Part shown: positions 1 through 7,298 of the stretch, in pieces
Layout: each line of letters begins with the position of its first letter
How positions within the stretch are numbered: position 1 is the stretch's first letter
NCBI GenBank assembly: GCA_900541135.1
Contig: UQIG01000018.1
Coordinates: forward strand, 1-40,291
Source: an uncultured Collinsella sp.
GTDB lineage: Bacteria; Actinomycetota; Coriobacteriia; Coriobacteriales; Coriobacteriaceae
Reading direction: 5' to 3'
Length of the DNA stretch: 40,291 nt
The notes under the pieces: generated by a model
The model's database searches: none
The model's input: the letters and a program-made list of their open reading frames with translations, nothing else
Told to the model about the DNA's origin: nothing
Program-made: the position numbers and the translations under genes

Positions 1-59
1 CGCGATTGGCGAAAATGCGTTGGTGGAAATGGTGAAAATTATATTGACGCTAACATCGC

Positions 60-105
60 TCCGTGCAGGCAAGATATGGATTCCGTTGCACGGAATCATC
101 TTGCC
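60..105. repeat. Nested, mutually exclusive hairpins; possible oriT or processing structure
   Basis: Two alternative foldings share bases. The larger pairs ggcaagat plus gattccg (68-85) with cggaatc plus atcttgcc (91-105), leaving a 3-nt bulge (atg) and a 5-nt loop. The smaller pairs tccgtgca (60-67) with tgcacgga (87-94). The structure lies beyond the end of the mobilization operon. Bulged inverted repeats of this kind are common at relaxase nick regions, but no nic consensus was recognised, so an oriT role is inference. Confidence 0.45.
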
Positions 106-154
106 GCCTGCGGCGGAGGGCGAACCGCTCCGAAGTCGCTCCCGCCAATAATAA

Positions 155-179
155 GCCGGGACGCTTGTTGCGTCCCGGC
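155..179 (-). terminator. Intrinsic terminator of the mobilization operon
   Basis: A perfect 10-bp stem (gccgggacgc/gcgtcccggc) with a 5-nt loop lies just past the relaxase stop codon. Read on the minus strand it is followed by a T-rich stretch, ttattatt. It closes the operon running from the small HTH gene through the relaxase. Confidence 0.75.
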
Positions 180-187
180 CCAAGCGC

Positions 188-1126
188 TCAGTCCCCTCGC
201 CCGTTCTGGTTCTCCCACGACTTGCGCTCAAGTTCCCAGAACGCCCTCATCGCCGTCGCGATCCCGCGCAGCGTGAAGCGGACGACGAGGCCGGTTGAGC
301 GGTCGACCGCGAAGCCGAGCCTGCCGCCGTTGACTTTCCGCACGGCCCCGAGGGCCTTCGAGAAGAAGCGGTACTGGAGGCTCCCGCCCTTCGACCTCGC
401 GAGCTCGATGCCGTCTCGCCTGAGCCGCCGGTCGAGCTCGGCCATGCGGTCGGGGCAGTCCCTCATTCGTCCGACCTCCTCGACGCGACGGGCGACCGCC
501 ACGCGGACGCGGGCGTTCTCGGAGCGCTCGGCCTGCCCCTTGCGGGCCATGTCGCGTTCCTCCCTGCCCGGCTGTCTCGCGTGGACGCGCGAGTTGGCCT
601 TGCCGCGCTCAAGCTGCTTGAGCCCATACCTTTCGTCCAAGGTGCGAACGGTTTTCACGCGTGCGGCAGCGGCTTTGCGTGCGGGGCCCTCGTCGAGCCT
701 CCTGCCCGTCTCAAGGTCGCTGCGGTTGATGCCGAGGTGCACGGCATAGCGGTCGGTGTCGTCGGAGCGGCAGCGCTCGCGATGCAGAACTATGACGACC
801 TCTTGGTTCGGATAGCGCTCGGCCACGTAGTCGCGTGCGTATCGCATGCACATCTCCGGCGTCATCTTCCCGCCGTTGAGGTCGCACTCGTCGGGGAGGA
901 AACCAAGTATCTGATGCTGCATGTAGGTGCACTTCGCCCCCGCCTTCCCCGGCTTGTCATGCCCCATGGCCTTCCTCGTGTCTGCCATCTCTTGGAACCA
1001 ACGCTCTTCACTGATGATGTTCTGCGTGTCGTGCGCGAGAGCTTTGTCCCTGTCCCATGAGAGATAGTCCTTGAGGCGGGAGAGGTGCTTCTCGCTGCAC
1101 ACGCTTGTCTGTTTAATCGCTGTCAT
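188..1126 (-). CDS. Relaxase / mobilization nuclease (MOBP-like), 312 aa
   Basis: Likely nicks the element's transfer origin and stays covalently bound to the DNA strand that is moved. The N-terminal half shows a candidate catalytic Tyr21 (KDYLSW) and a conserved block containing H71, H115 and a metal-site-like HLGIN with H130 and N134, followed by ETGRRL, the layout seen in MobA/VirD2-type relaxases. The usual close H-x-H pair is not obvious, so it is a divergent member. The C-terminal half is Arg-rich and probably binds DNA. GGGAGG lies 4 nt before the ATG. The gene starts 9 bp after the coupling protein, consistent with one operon. At 312 aa it is short for a relaxase but has no sign of truncation. 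Confidence 0.72.
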   Translation of the reverse strand: MTAIKQTSVCSEKHLSRLKDYLSWDRDKALAHDTQNIISEERWFQEMADTRKAMGHDKPGKAGAKCTYMQHQILGFLPDECDLNGGKMTPEMCMRYARDYVAERYPNQEVVIVLHRERCRSDDTDRYAVHLGINRSDLETGRRLDEGPARKAAAARVKTVRTLDERYGLKQLERGKANSRVHARQPGREERDMARKGQAERSENARVRVAVARRVEEVGRMRDCPDRMAELDRRLRRDGIELARSKGGSLQYRFFSKALGAVRKVNGGRLGFAVDRSTGLVVRFTLRGIATAMRAFWELERKSWENQNGRGD

Positions 1127-1135
1127 GGGTCCTCC

Positions 1136-3052
1136 CTAGTCGAGCGAAAGGCCGCTGAATTTGCCGGTCGGCTGGATCTCGGCTTTCTTCTTCGGCTCGG
1201 GCCACTTGGGGCACCAGAGGCCGACGCGTTCGCCCATCTTCTCGGCAGCGGCCTCGTCCAGTTGCTTTTGATAGGCACGGCGCTTCTCCGCCTCGTGCTC
1301 CGGAGTCCCGAGGTCGAAGTGCTCCTTCGTGGGCGTCTTGGTGCAATCGGCGACGGGTGAGCGGAAGACCCCGGCCCGCTCGGCGGGTATTCCGTTATCC
1401 GCGTGCTTGACGACGATTATCCCGTCCCTGTCCGGGGCCATGTCGCGCCATTCCCACGCGTGTATCACGTCGTCTGCGCTCTCGCTGTAGGAGGTCGATG
1501 CCGACGAACCCGACGCCGCCTTGCTGCTGCTCGTGCCCTGCGTGTGGCGGGTGGTCTTGCCGATGAGCTCCGTGAAGTATCGGCGGTCTTCCTCCTCGGC
1601 GAGCTTCATGGCGACTTTTACGCCGCAGTTCGCGAGAATCTTCCTCCGTCCGTCCCTCTCTCCGTATTTATTAAGCTGGGATATATCTTGCGTTGCCCCC
1701 GTCCAGTAAATCTGGAACGACCTTCCAAGCGAAAGGAGGGCGGGCAGGCATTCGATGCGGGGCAGGTTGCCCCATTCGTCGCCGAGAATCTGGACGGGGC
1801 GCGGAAGTCTTCCGCCGTTGGAATCGGCGACGATTTGGACGGATTCCCAGAGCTGGGAGAGGAATATCGCCGCTATGCAGTTGTATGGCGAGCCCTCGTC
1901 GAGCATATGGAGGAATACGGCGCTCTTGGTTTCAAGAACCGCGCGAGGGTCGATGTCGGACCCGGACGTCATCCATGCGACTGGGGCCGACGAGAACGGG
2001 CGCAGCGCCACCTTGAGCGTCGAGAGGATGCTTCTGAGCTCGTTGCCGCCCGAGGAGACGAACTGCGAGGCTCTGTTTTTAGCGGGGTGTCTGCTTGGTA
2101 GGGCGCGGAAAACGCTCTTGAGTGGCTCGGCCGGGTCGTCACCCTCTGCCTCGGTGCCACGGTCCAGCACCTCGCAGACGGTCGCAAGGTGCTTTGCTTC
2201 CTTGGGGCATTCATCGGACATGGAGACCAGCAAGACGAGGGCAGACAGGAGGCCCCGCGCGGATGCGGTCCAGTGCGAGCCCTTGCCGTTCTCGTCATCC
2301 TGCACCACGAGCTCCGCAATGGTGTCAGCCGCCTGCTCGGCTTCTTGGTCGCGGCTTTCGGCGTGGAGGTCGATGACCTGCTTGAGCGGGTTGAACCTCT
2401 GGCCTCGATAGGGTCGCTGCGTGTCGAGCAGGAGGACGTTGTAGCCGCGTCGGGCCAGCTCGTCACCCGTGAGCTCTATGAGCTCGTTCTTGACGTCGGA
2501 GACGACGAGGGTCGCGGGCTCGGAGCCGTTTGCGCCGTCGCCGTACGAGAGCAAATCGATTGAGGGCAGGTAGAGGAAGCGGGACTTGCCAGAGCCAGTG
2601 GACCCGGAAACATAGACCATCTTCTTTGGCTCGAAGAGGTAGCAGGGTTTGCCGAGCCATCTGGTGAACCCGTAGACGAACCCGCGTGAAGAGGGGTTAG
2701 CCGAGCCGTCCCATGTAATCGAACCTTTCACCGCATTGCGGCCCGTCTTGATGCAAGCATTGCCGAGCACGCCGCCATCGTCGGCACGCGAGTTGAGGGC
2801 GCTCGAATAGGCAACGAGGGAGCAGATGCAGAGCGTGAGGAGGAAGGTGAGGACGGTCCCCGTGATATGGGCGATGAATGCGCCCGAGAGCCACCAGCCG
2901 AGAACCGTGGCCGCATCGAGCGCAGAGGGGAGGGCTGACGCGTCGGGCATGATCCCGGAGGCAATATCGCCGATAGGGGCGGCAAGGATTGGGCAGACGA
3001 GGAATGCAATGAAGACGGATGATATGAGGGCGGTGAACATCTTGCTTTTCAT
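1136..3052 (-). CDS. Type IV coupling protein, VirD4/TraG family, 638 aa
   Basis: Membrane-bound ATPase expected to deliver the relaxase-DNA complex to a secretion channel. An N-terminal hydrophobic segment (about residues 5-25) and a second one (about 48-82) anchor it. The Walker A motif GSTGSGKS is at residues 150-157 and the Walker B-like VQILGDEW at 420-427, the normal arrangement for TraG/TraD proteins. A Ser-rich stretch (about 500-520) precedes the C-terminus. Its start overlaps the MobC-like stop by 4 nt (ATGA), which suggests translational coupling. No other type IV secretion gene (VirB4, VirB6) is visible, so either these lie left of the window or the element borrows a channel. Confidence 0.9.
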   Translation of the reverse strand: MKSKMFTALISSVFIAFLVCPILAAPIGDIASGIMPDASALPSALDAATVLGWWLSGAFIAHITGTVLTFLLTLCICSLVAYSSALNSRADDGGVLGNACIKTGRNAVKGSITWDGSANPSSRGFVYGFTRWLGKPCYLFEPKKMVYVSGSTGSGKSRFLYLPSIDLLSYGDGANGSEPATLVVSDVKNELIELTGDELARRGYNVLLLDTQRPYRGQRFNPLKQVIDLHAESRDQEAEQAADTIAELVVQDDENGKGSHWTASARGLLSALVLLVSMSDECPKEAKHLATVCEVLDRGTEAEGDDPAEPLKSVFRALPSRHPAKNRASQFVSSGGNELRSILSTLKVALRPFSSAPVAWMTSGSDIDPRAVLETKSAVFLHMLDEGSPYNCIAAIFLSQLWESVQIVADSNGGRLPRPVQILGDEWGNLPRIECLPALLSLGRSFQIYWTGATQDISQLNKYGERDGRRKILANCGVKVAMKLAEEEDRRYFTELIGKTTRHTQGTSSSKAASGSSASTSYSESADDVIHAWEWRDMAPDRDGIIVVKHADNGIPAERAGVFRSPVADCTKTPTKEHFDLGTPEHEAEKRRAYQKQLDEAAAEKMGERVGLWCPKWPEPKKKAEIQPTGKFSGLSLD

Positions 3053-3399
3053 AGCCGCTCCTTTGCTTTCGACAGAAGGGTTGAGAGTTCGGAAGCTGTG
3101 CTCGATATCAACTGGACGGCGTTTTCAAGCTGGACGGCCGTTTGCCGGTCGATGCCATAGGCGTTTATGGAGCGCATAGCTTGGTTGAGGTTGTTGCCCT
3201 GCCGCTTCATCTCGACGAGCATTTGCCGGAGGGTCGACTCGTCGGCGACCTTGACGGGCTTCTCGCCGATTCGGAGGGCGGCCTCGCGCAAAAACGTTGA
3301 TGGGGGCATGCCGAAAGAGGAAGAGCGGGCCACGATTTCGGCCCGCTCTCCATCGGTCATACGAACGTTGATATGCGCGGTCCTGCTAGTGCCGCGCAT
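3049..3399 (-). CDS. MobC-like relaxosome accessory protein, 116 aa
   Basis: Small basic protein whose first 50 residues (AHINVRMTDGERAEIVARSS onward) resemble a ribbon-helix-helix DNA-binding domain, and whose second half has the KRQGNNLNQAMRSIN-type motif found in MobC proteins. MobC proteins bind near oriT and help the relaxase open the strands. Position supports this: it sits directly before the coupling protein and relaxase genes, overlapping the former by 4 nt and starting 3 nt after the DnaB-like gene. Assignment rests on motif resemblance and context. Confidence 0.78.
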   Translation of the reverse strand: MRGTSRTAHINVRMTDGERAEIVARSSSFGMPPSTFLREAALRIGEKPVKVADESTLRQMLVEMKRQGNNLNQAMRSINAYGIDRQTAVQLENAVQLISSTASELSTLLSKAKERL

Positions 3400-3402
3400 C
3401 GC

Positions 3403-4299
3403 CTAGCCCCTATCGAGGAAGGTAGCGTGGGCTCCGTCGAAGTCGAGCCGAGCTTCGCCTAACGTGCCGTAGCGATTCTTGAGGGCAACGAGCTTGAGCG
3501 GGGTGCCGCTCGCGGGGGCCTCAAAAGGGAAGTCGGGTTTTCCGTCATCGTCGGCAAGAAAAAGAACGGAGTCGAAGCTGTACTCGACCGTCGAAGAGCC
3601 GCCGAACATGCCGAGGTTGGGCTTGCTCGACTTGCCAGACTTGTAGGACTCGCGCGTGGTCGAGCTCAGGGCGATGACTGGCGAGCCGTAGAGGTTTGAT
3701 ATTTCGCGCAAGCCCTTTACGCACGCTGTGATTGCCAAGCGCTCGTCGATGAACTGCTGTCCCGCCGTGATACCGCAGGCGAGGAGTTGGAGATAGTCGA
3801 TGAAAACGATAGGGGCCTCGTTGCGCTCACGTGCTATCAGCCCAACGAGGTTCGAGAGTTCAACGGTGTTCAACGGGCCGGTAATACAGAGATTCGGGGC
3901 GATACAGCTGCGATACCTGTCGAGAGCAGCCTCGAAGGCCTCGTGCTTGGGATGGTCTGCCGCCGCCGCGTCCGCGACCTCGGAAAGGGCAAGCTTGCCT
4001 CCGCTGAGTCGTGCAAGGCTCTTCTCCAAGAGCTTATGCGCGGGAAGCTCGGCGGAGACATAGATTACTGGGTGACTGTCGTTCGCAAGCTTGTCGGCCT
4101 CCTGCAAGGCCAAGGTCGTCTTGCCCCTGCCGGGACCGGTGCCGATGGCATAATTGAGCCCGGGATGGACTCCGCCGAGGATGTCGTTAAGGGCCTTGAG
4201 CCCGAAGAGGGCGATAGGTTGGTCACCCCTAAGGGCGCTGAGGTGCTCATCGAGCCTATCGGATTCGAAAACGAGAGGGTTGGGGGCCGGGCACTGCAT
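3403..4299 (-). CDS. DnaB-like replicative helicase/RecA-fold ATPase, 298 aa
   Basis: Contains a RecA-type ATPase core like the C-terminal domain of DnaB: Walker A GTGPGRGKTT at residues 53-62, Walker B IVFIDYLQLL at 164-173, and a downstream SSTTRESYKSGK segment matching the region that senses nucleotide in DnaB. The DnaB N-terminal domain that contacts primase is absent, so it is a short element-borne version. Likely role is unwinding or replication of the excised circular element. The start codon overlaps the stop of the HTH gene by 1 nt. Alternative reading: a RepA-type plasmid helicase. Confidence 0.8.
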   Translation of the reverse strand: MQCPAPNPLVFESDRLDEHLSALRGDQPIALFGLKALNDILGGVHPGLNYAIGTGPGRGKTTLALQEADKLANDSHPVIYVSAELPAHKLLEKSLARLSGGKLALSEVADAAAADHPKHEAFEAALDRYRSCIAPNLCITGPLNTVELSNLVGLIARERNEAPIVFIDYLQLLACGITAGQQFIDERLAITACVKGLREISNLYGSPVIALSSTTRESYKSGKSSKPNLGMFGGSSTVEYSFDSVLFLADDDGKPDFPFEAPASGTPLKLVALKNRYGTLGEARLDFDGAHATFLDRG

Positions 4300-4541
4300 T
4301 ACTCGTTCGCCTCTTCAGCCAAAGTCCTGAAATAGGCGATGAGGTCTTCTTCCATGACAAAATACTGGTTGGCGATGCGGAAGCAATGGTGCGTCGACTT
4401 CATGAGCTTAATGGCGCTCGACTGGCCAATGCCGGTGAGAATCTGAACATCGAGACGGCTCAAGATACGCTTGGGACCAGTGCGACGAAGGTTGATGCCT
4501 GCGGAAATGGCGTCAACCTTGGGGTCATCTGCAAGATGCAT
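4299..4541 (-). CDS. Small HTH protein, excisionase/AlpA-like, 80 aa
   Basis: Eighty residues with a winged-helix pattern like the HTH_17/excisionase family: ILSRLDVQILTGIGQSSAIK forms the helix-turn-helix and FRIANQYFVMEEDLIAYF resembles the wing plus closing helix. Such proteins direct excision together with an integrase, or start replication. Here it heads the run that continues into the helicase and mobilization genes, with an AAGGAG site 6 nt before ATG. It could be the excisionase or a replication initiator; the sequence does not decide. Confidence 0.6.
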   Translation of the reverse strand: MHLADDPKVDAISAGINLRRTGPKRILSRLDVQILTGIGQSSAIKLMKSTHHCFRIANQYFVMEEDLIAYFRTLAEEANE

Positions 4542-4620
4542 GATAAACTCCTTGTTTGGGGTGCTCGGCTCCTCTTCGAGGTTTGGCGACTAAGAGAGGG
4601 GAGTCGGGTGCCGTTTTTTA

Positions 4621-5349
4621 TTACCAGTCGGAACAAACCTCTTCAAGAAGACTGCTCCATTTGCGACGCAACTCCGGGGTATCCGGGAGTACGTGCTGGT
4701 TGCCGCAGTCTGCGGCAGAGGTCGTGACGCTCTCTTCGAGCGCGGAGAAGGCGTCGGCGAGATAGGCGCATGTCGCGTTCAGCTGGCCGATTTCGTCAAA
4801 ATATTCGATGGCGAAGCGCACGAGCGCCACAACGGGGGCGCGGTTATAGTTGGTGGACGCCTCGTCCATCAGGGCGCGGCCGTACTTCACCGCCCTGTCG
4901 GTCTCGTAATCGACAAAGGGGTCTGAGGGATCGCGCGGAACCTTGTGCTCCATAAAGTCAATGACGGAATCAAAGCAGCGGCGAAGGTGCGGCATGTCCA
5001 TCGCGCTGGTAAAGAGCGCGGTCTCACAACGCCTCTCGTGGATTAGCTCGAAACCGAACTCGACAATGGGCTTATAGCCGCCGTGGGCGACGGTTCCCGT
5101 CGCGCCAGTGACGTTCGAACGCAGAACGTCCGAGACGCTCGCAAACAGACCACTACCGCTGTAGACGTCGAGCATCCTGTCCCTCGGAAATGCCGGGGAG
5201 GGAAGCACCTCGTCAAAGACAAGGCCGATAATGGCTTTTGACTCATCGGTCGCTCGAAGGTAAGCCTCGTCGGAGACCATCTGTGAGAAGGGGGTCTTGA
5301 GGTTTTCGGGTATGCGGATACGCTTCTCGGCCTTCTTCTTATAGACCAT
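4621..5349 (-). CDS. Unrecognised element protein, 242 aa
   Basis: Not recognised. The ATG at 5349 (MVYKKKAEKRIRIPENLK) is chosen over an in-frame start at 5445 because AGGTG lies 7 nt upstream of it and a TATGAT -10-like hexamer (minus strand, 5381-5386) precedes it. The protein begins with a Lys/Arg-rich segment, then is mixed alpha-helical and acidic, with no signal peptide or membrane segment. A motif MLDVYSGSGLFASVSDVL near residue 60 looks Gly-rich but matches no family I can name. It lies between integrase and HTH genes, so it may be a regulator or maintenance factor of the element. Confidence 0.7.
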   Translation of the reverse strand: MVYKKKAEKRIRIPENLKTPFSQMVSDEAYLRATDESKAIIGLVFDEVLPSPAFPRDRMLDVYSGSGLFASVSDVLRSNVTGATGTVAHGGYKPIVEFGFELIHERRCETALFTSAMDMPHLRRCFDSVIDFMEHKVPRDPSDPFVDYETDRAVKYGRALMDEASTNYNRAPVVALVRFAIEYFDEIGQLNATCAYLADAFSALEESVTTSAADCGNQHVLPDTPELRRKWSSLLEEVCSDW

Positions 5350-5461
5350 TTTATTCACCTCCAATCGTTTGTCTGCAATCATCATACCATCAGACGGCGC
5401 ATGTAGCCCTAGTAGTAGCCCACCGTATGAAGAGATAGTGAACATCGAGGTAAACTAGCCA

Positions 5462-6760
5462 TTACTTAGATGACAGCAATTCAAAGACTTCTGCTGCGTT
5501 TCGGTCATTGGCCCTGATTGCATGGGTGTAGAAATTAGCCGTTGTGCTTGCGGAGGCATGGCCCATTCGCGCCTGAACGGTCTTTAAATCGACGTTGCTC
5601 GCCACGAGAGCGGTCGCGGCGGTGTGACGGAGGCCATGGGGAACAAGTCCTGAGTAACCAGTGCCGCGCGTATGAAGCTTGCCGTCTCGCATGAACTGCT
5701 TCGTCACATCGCTATAAGTCCCATAGCCGTTATCGACGCAGAAGTCCCTAAACCATCGAGAGTAGTTGTGCCCGCTTGGTCTGGTGACGCTTATGCTGCG
5801 GAAACCGTCGGCATCCTTTCCAACGCTGAATGCGTGGACGATGGGGTCGGTATCCTTTTGTTCCAACCCGCGACGTCTGAATATGTCGCGCTGCATAGTC
5901 TTCCACTTGTCTAAATACTCGGTCAGAGCTTTGTCTATGGAGAGAATGCGTCTGCTCATCTCCGATTTCGGGGGCCTCAAGGTCTTGTCGCTGGTGTACT
6001 GCCGGACGATTCGGAGCTCCATGGCTTCGGGGTCGTAATCGAGCCAGCTGAGCCCTAAAGCCTCGCCTTTCCTCAGCCCGAGGTGAAATATAAGCATGGT
6101 GCAGACGGTCATGGGCCCCATCGGCTCGGAAAGCAAGCACTCAGTGAATCTTGGGAGCTCATCGGGAGGGAGAAAGTTTCGTGCTCGCAGGTCCGGTTTC
6201 GGCAGCTTTATGCCGATGCAAGGATTGCGGCCAATCAGTTCGTTCTCAAGGGCATCTTGCATGACCTGCTTAAGCTTGACGTGAATGCGACGGATCTCGG
6301 CGTCGGTGAACCTTCCATTTGAACGGGCCTCAGCGTAGGCGCGTTTAACATCGTCGGGCCTCAGGTCGGCTAGGGGCACGTCTTCGAACAGTTCGCGTAT
6401 GTGTCGCACGTCGTATCCCTCTCGCTCATATGAGAGAGGGGAGCCGAATGAGCTCTCTCGGAGCACGTGGAAGGATTCGGCATATGCCGCTACGGTGCTC
6501 GGAGCATCTCTAGATGGTTCATAGCTCTCAAGTTCCTCGCGGTACTCGTTGAGAGCGTTTGCGACTTCGCTAGGCCAGTTCTTCGGGTTCTTGCTCTTGC
6601 AATGGATGGTCCTCTTGGGTGTTTTGAGATACTTAACTTTGCTGCCGTTCTTTCCGGAGTTCGGGTCTCTCCCAAGAGAGAAGTAAATCTTGAATGAGCC
6701 GGGCTTTCCCTTGATGGGCTCAGATGTTCCCTTTGCGGTTGGTTTGATTCTGGTTTCCAA
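5462..6760 (-). CDS. int: Tyrosine recombinase (integrase), 432 aa
   Basis: Site-specific recombinase that would insert and excise the element at the tRNA-Arg site. The catalytic set is visible: R230 (GLRKGEALGLSW), probable K265, H375 and R378 (HGLRHTAA), H401 (MGHAS) and the nucleophile Y411 (ANFYTHA). An N-terminal arm-binding-like segment (1-60) and a SAM-like core-binding domain (about 85-185) precede the catalytic domain. The start codon is TTG, with GGAGG 6 nt upstream. The gene points away from the att border 240 bp off, the usual arrangement. A 20-bp perfect inverted repeat lies directly upstream of the ribosome site. Confidence 0.95.
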   Translation of the reverse strand: METRIKPTAKGTSEPIKGKPGSFKIYFSLGRDPNSGKNGSKVKYLKTPKRTIHCKSKNPKNWPSEVANALNEYREELESYEPSRDAPSTVAAYAESFHVLRESSFGSPLSYEREGYDVRHIRELFEDVPLADLRPDDVKRAYAEARSNGRFTDAEIRRIHVKLKQVMQDALENELIGRNPCIGIKLPKPDLRARNFLPPDELPRFTECLLSEPMGPMTVCTMLIFHLGLRKGEALGLSWLDYDPEAMELRIVRQYTSDKTLRPPKSEMSRRILSIDKALTEYLDKWKTMQRDIFRRRGLEQKDTDPIVHAFSVGKDADGFRSISVTRPSGHNYSRWFRDFCVDNGYGTYSDVTKQFMRDGKLHTRGTGYSGLVPHGLRHTAATALVASNVDLKTVQARMGHASASTTANFYTHAIRANDRNAAEVFELLSSK

Positions 6761-6778
6761 AAGTGTCCTCCAAGGGGA

Positions 6779-6833
6779 TTACGTTAGGCTCGGGGCCGGG
6801 GCTTTGAGGGCCTCGGCCCCGAGCCTAACGTAA
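6779..6833. repeat. Perfect 20-bp inverted repeat in the integrase leader
   Basis: The arms at 6779-6798 and 6814-6833 are perfectly complementary, with a 15-nt GC-rich loop. The hairpin ends 7 nt from the integrase ribosome-binding site. On the plus strand it is followed by acttttc, a weak T-run, so it could stop transcription entering from either side, act as an attenuator for int, or be a recombinase accessory site. Confidence 0.7.
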
Positions 6834-6835
6834 AC

Positions 6836-6879
6836 TTTTCACCCCTGCAAGCCGTAAACGCAACTGCTAGGGGTGAAAA
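6836..6879. repeat. 11-bp inverted repeat with 22-bp spacer, candidate integrase arm sites
   Basis: The arms ttttcacccct (6836-6846) and aggggtgaaaa (6869-6879) are complementary, and a further partial copy gaggtgaaat follows at 6881-6890. Repeated short sites between an integrase gene and its core att site are typical arm-type binding sites. Apart from these repeats, 6840-6990 is AT-rich and holds no gene I can support. Confidence 0.5.
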
Positions 6880-6995
6880 AGAGGTGAAATAGAATTCTAA
6901 TAAGAACCAGCAGAAACTCAAAAACAGCTAATCTACCTGCGAATATATATAATAGGGCAAAATTGCATTTGCCCAGGTAAGGTAAATGACCATGA

Positions 6996-7041
6996 CCTCC
7001 TAAAGCGGGTGTCGACGGTTCGAATCCGCCCGGGGGCACCA
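6996..7041 (+). other. Attachment site: 3' fragment of tRNA-Arg(CCT)
   Basis: The sequence runs from the anticodon loop (ctcctaa, anticodon CCT) through agcgg, the variable loop, the T-arm with ttcgaat, the acceptor strand cgggggc, discriminator a and CCA. The 5' half that should pair with it (an acceptor strand such as gcccccg) is absent upstream, where AT-rich element DNA sits instead. This is the expected footprint of integration into a tRNA 3' end. The intact gene should lie at the other border, left of the window. Confidence 0.78.
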
Positions 7042-7050
7042 GGGAATATG

Positions 7051-7083
7051 ACGGCGTCGCGGGAGCGGCGCCGTTTCTGGTTT
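7051..7083 (+). terminator. tRNA terminator-like hairpin
   Basis: Stem acggcg-t-cgc with gcg-g-cgccgt (one T-G wobble) closes a ggga loop and is followed by ttctggttt. It sits 9 bp after the CCA end, where the terminator of the original tRNA gene would be. The second copy at 10157-10184 keeps the stem and has a longer T-run. Confidence 0.6.
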
Positions 7084-7106
7084 GCGGGGGCCGCCGGCGG
7101 ATTCGG

Positions 7107-7131
7107 GCCGTCGACACCCGCGTCACCAATT
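7107..7131. repeat. 25-bp direct repeat, left copy
   Basis: Identical over 25 bp to 10082-10106; it begins gccgtcgacacc and ends gtcaccaatt. The two copies are 2975 bp apart and enclose the methyltransferase-endonuclease pair and the ATPase stump. It looks like a direct-repeat pair left by integration of the island. Confidence 0.8.
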
Positions 7132-7298
7132 GCGTCTAGAGCCCTCCGGTAGAGTGTCCAAGCCCTAAAGCCCAGTTGATGCTACGGGGTTTAGAGGCGG
7201 ACTGAAGCAAGGGAAAGACATGTCCGCTCGGGGTGATAGAATAACGCTGTGGTAAATACAGGACAGTTTGACCGTTTTTCAACCAAGATAGGCGTCCC

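Larger units (their letters stand above)
7019..7135 (+). repeat. Copy 1 of tRNA-tail plus terminator duplication
   Basis: This segment and 10125-10241 are near-identical (about ten scattered differences). Each holds the T-loop-to-CCA part of the tRNA, a terminator-like hairpin, and then a reversed, imperfect copy of the T-arm region ending in gtcaccaat. The duplication brackets the restriction-modification island. Confidence 0.85.

Noticed and set aside
6991..7041. A complete tRNA gene
   Set aside because: The 5' acceptor strand, D-arm and 5' anticodon stem are missing, so only a 3' fragment is present.
6839..7129. A 96-codon minus-strand frame containing LVPPGGFEPSTPALGG
   Set aside because: This peptide is a translation of the tRNA T-arm and acceptor region in reverse, a known artefact at tRNA loci.
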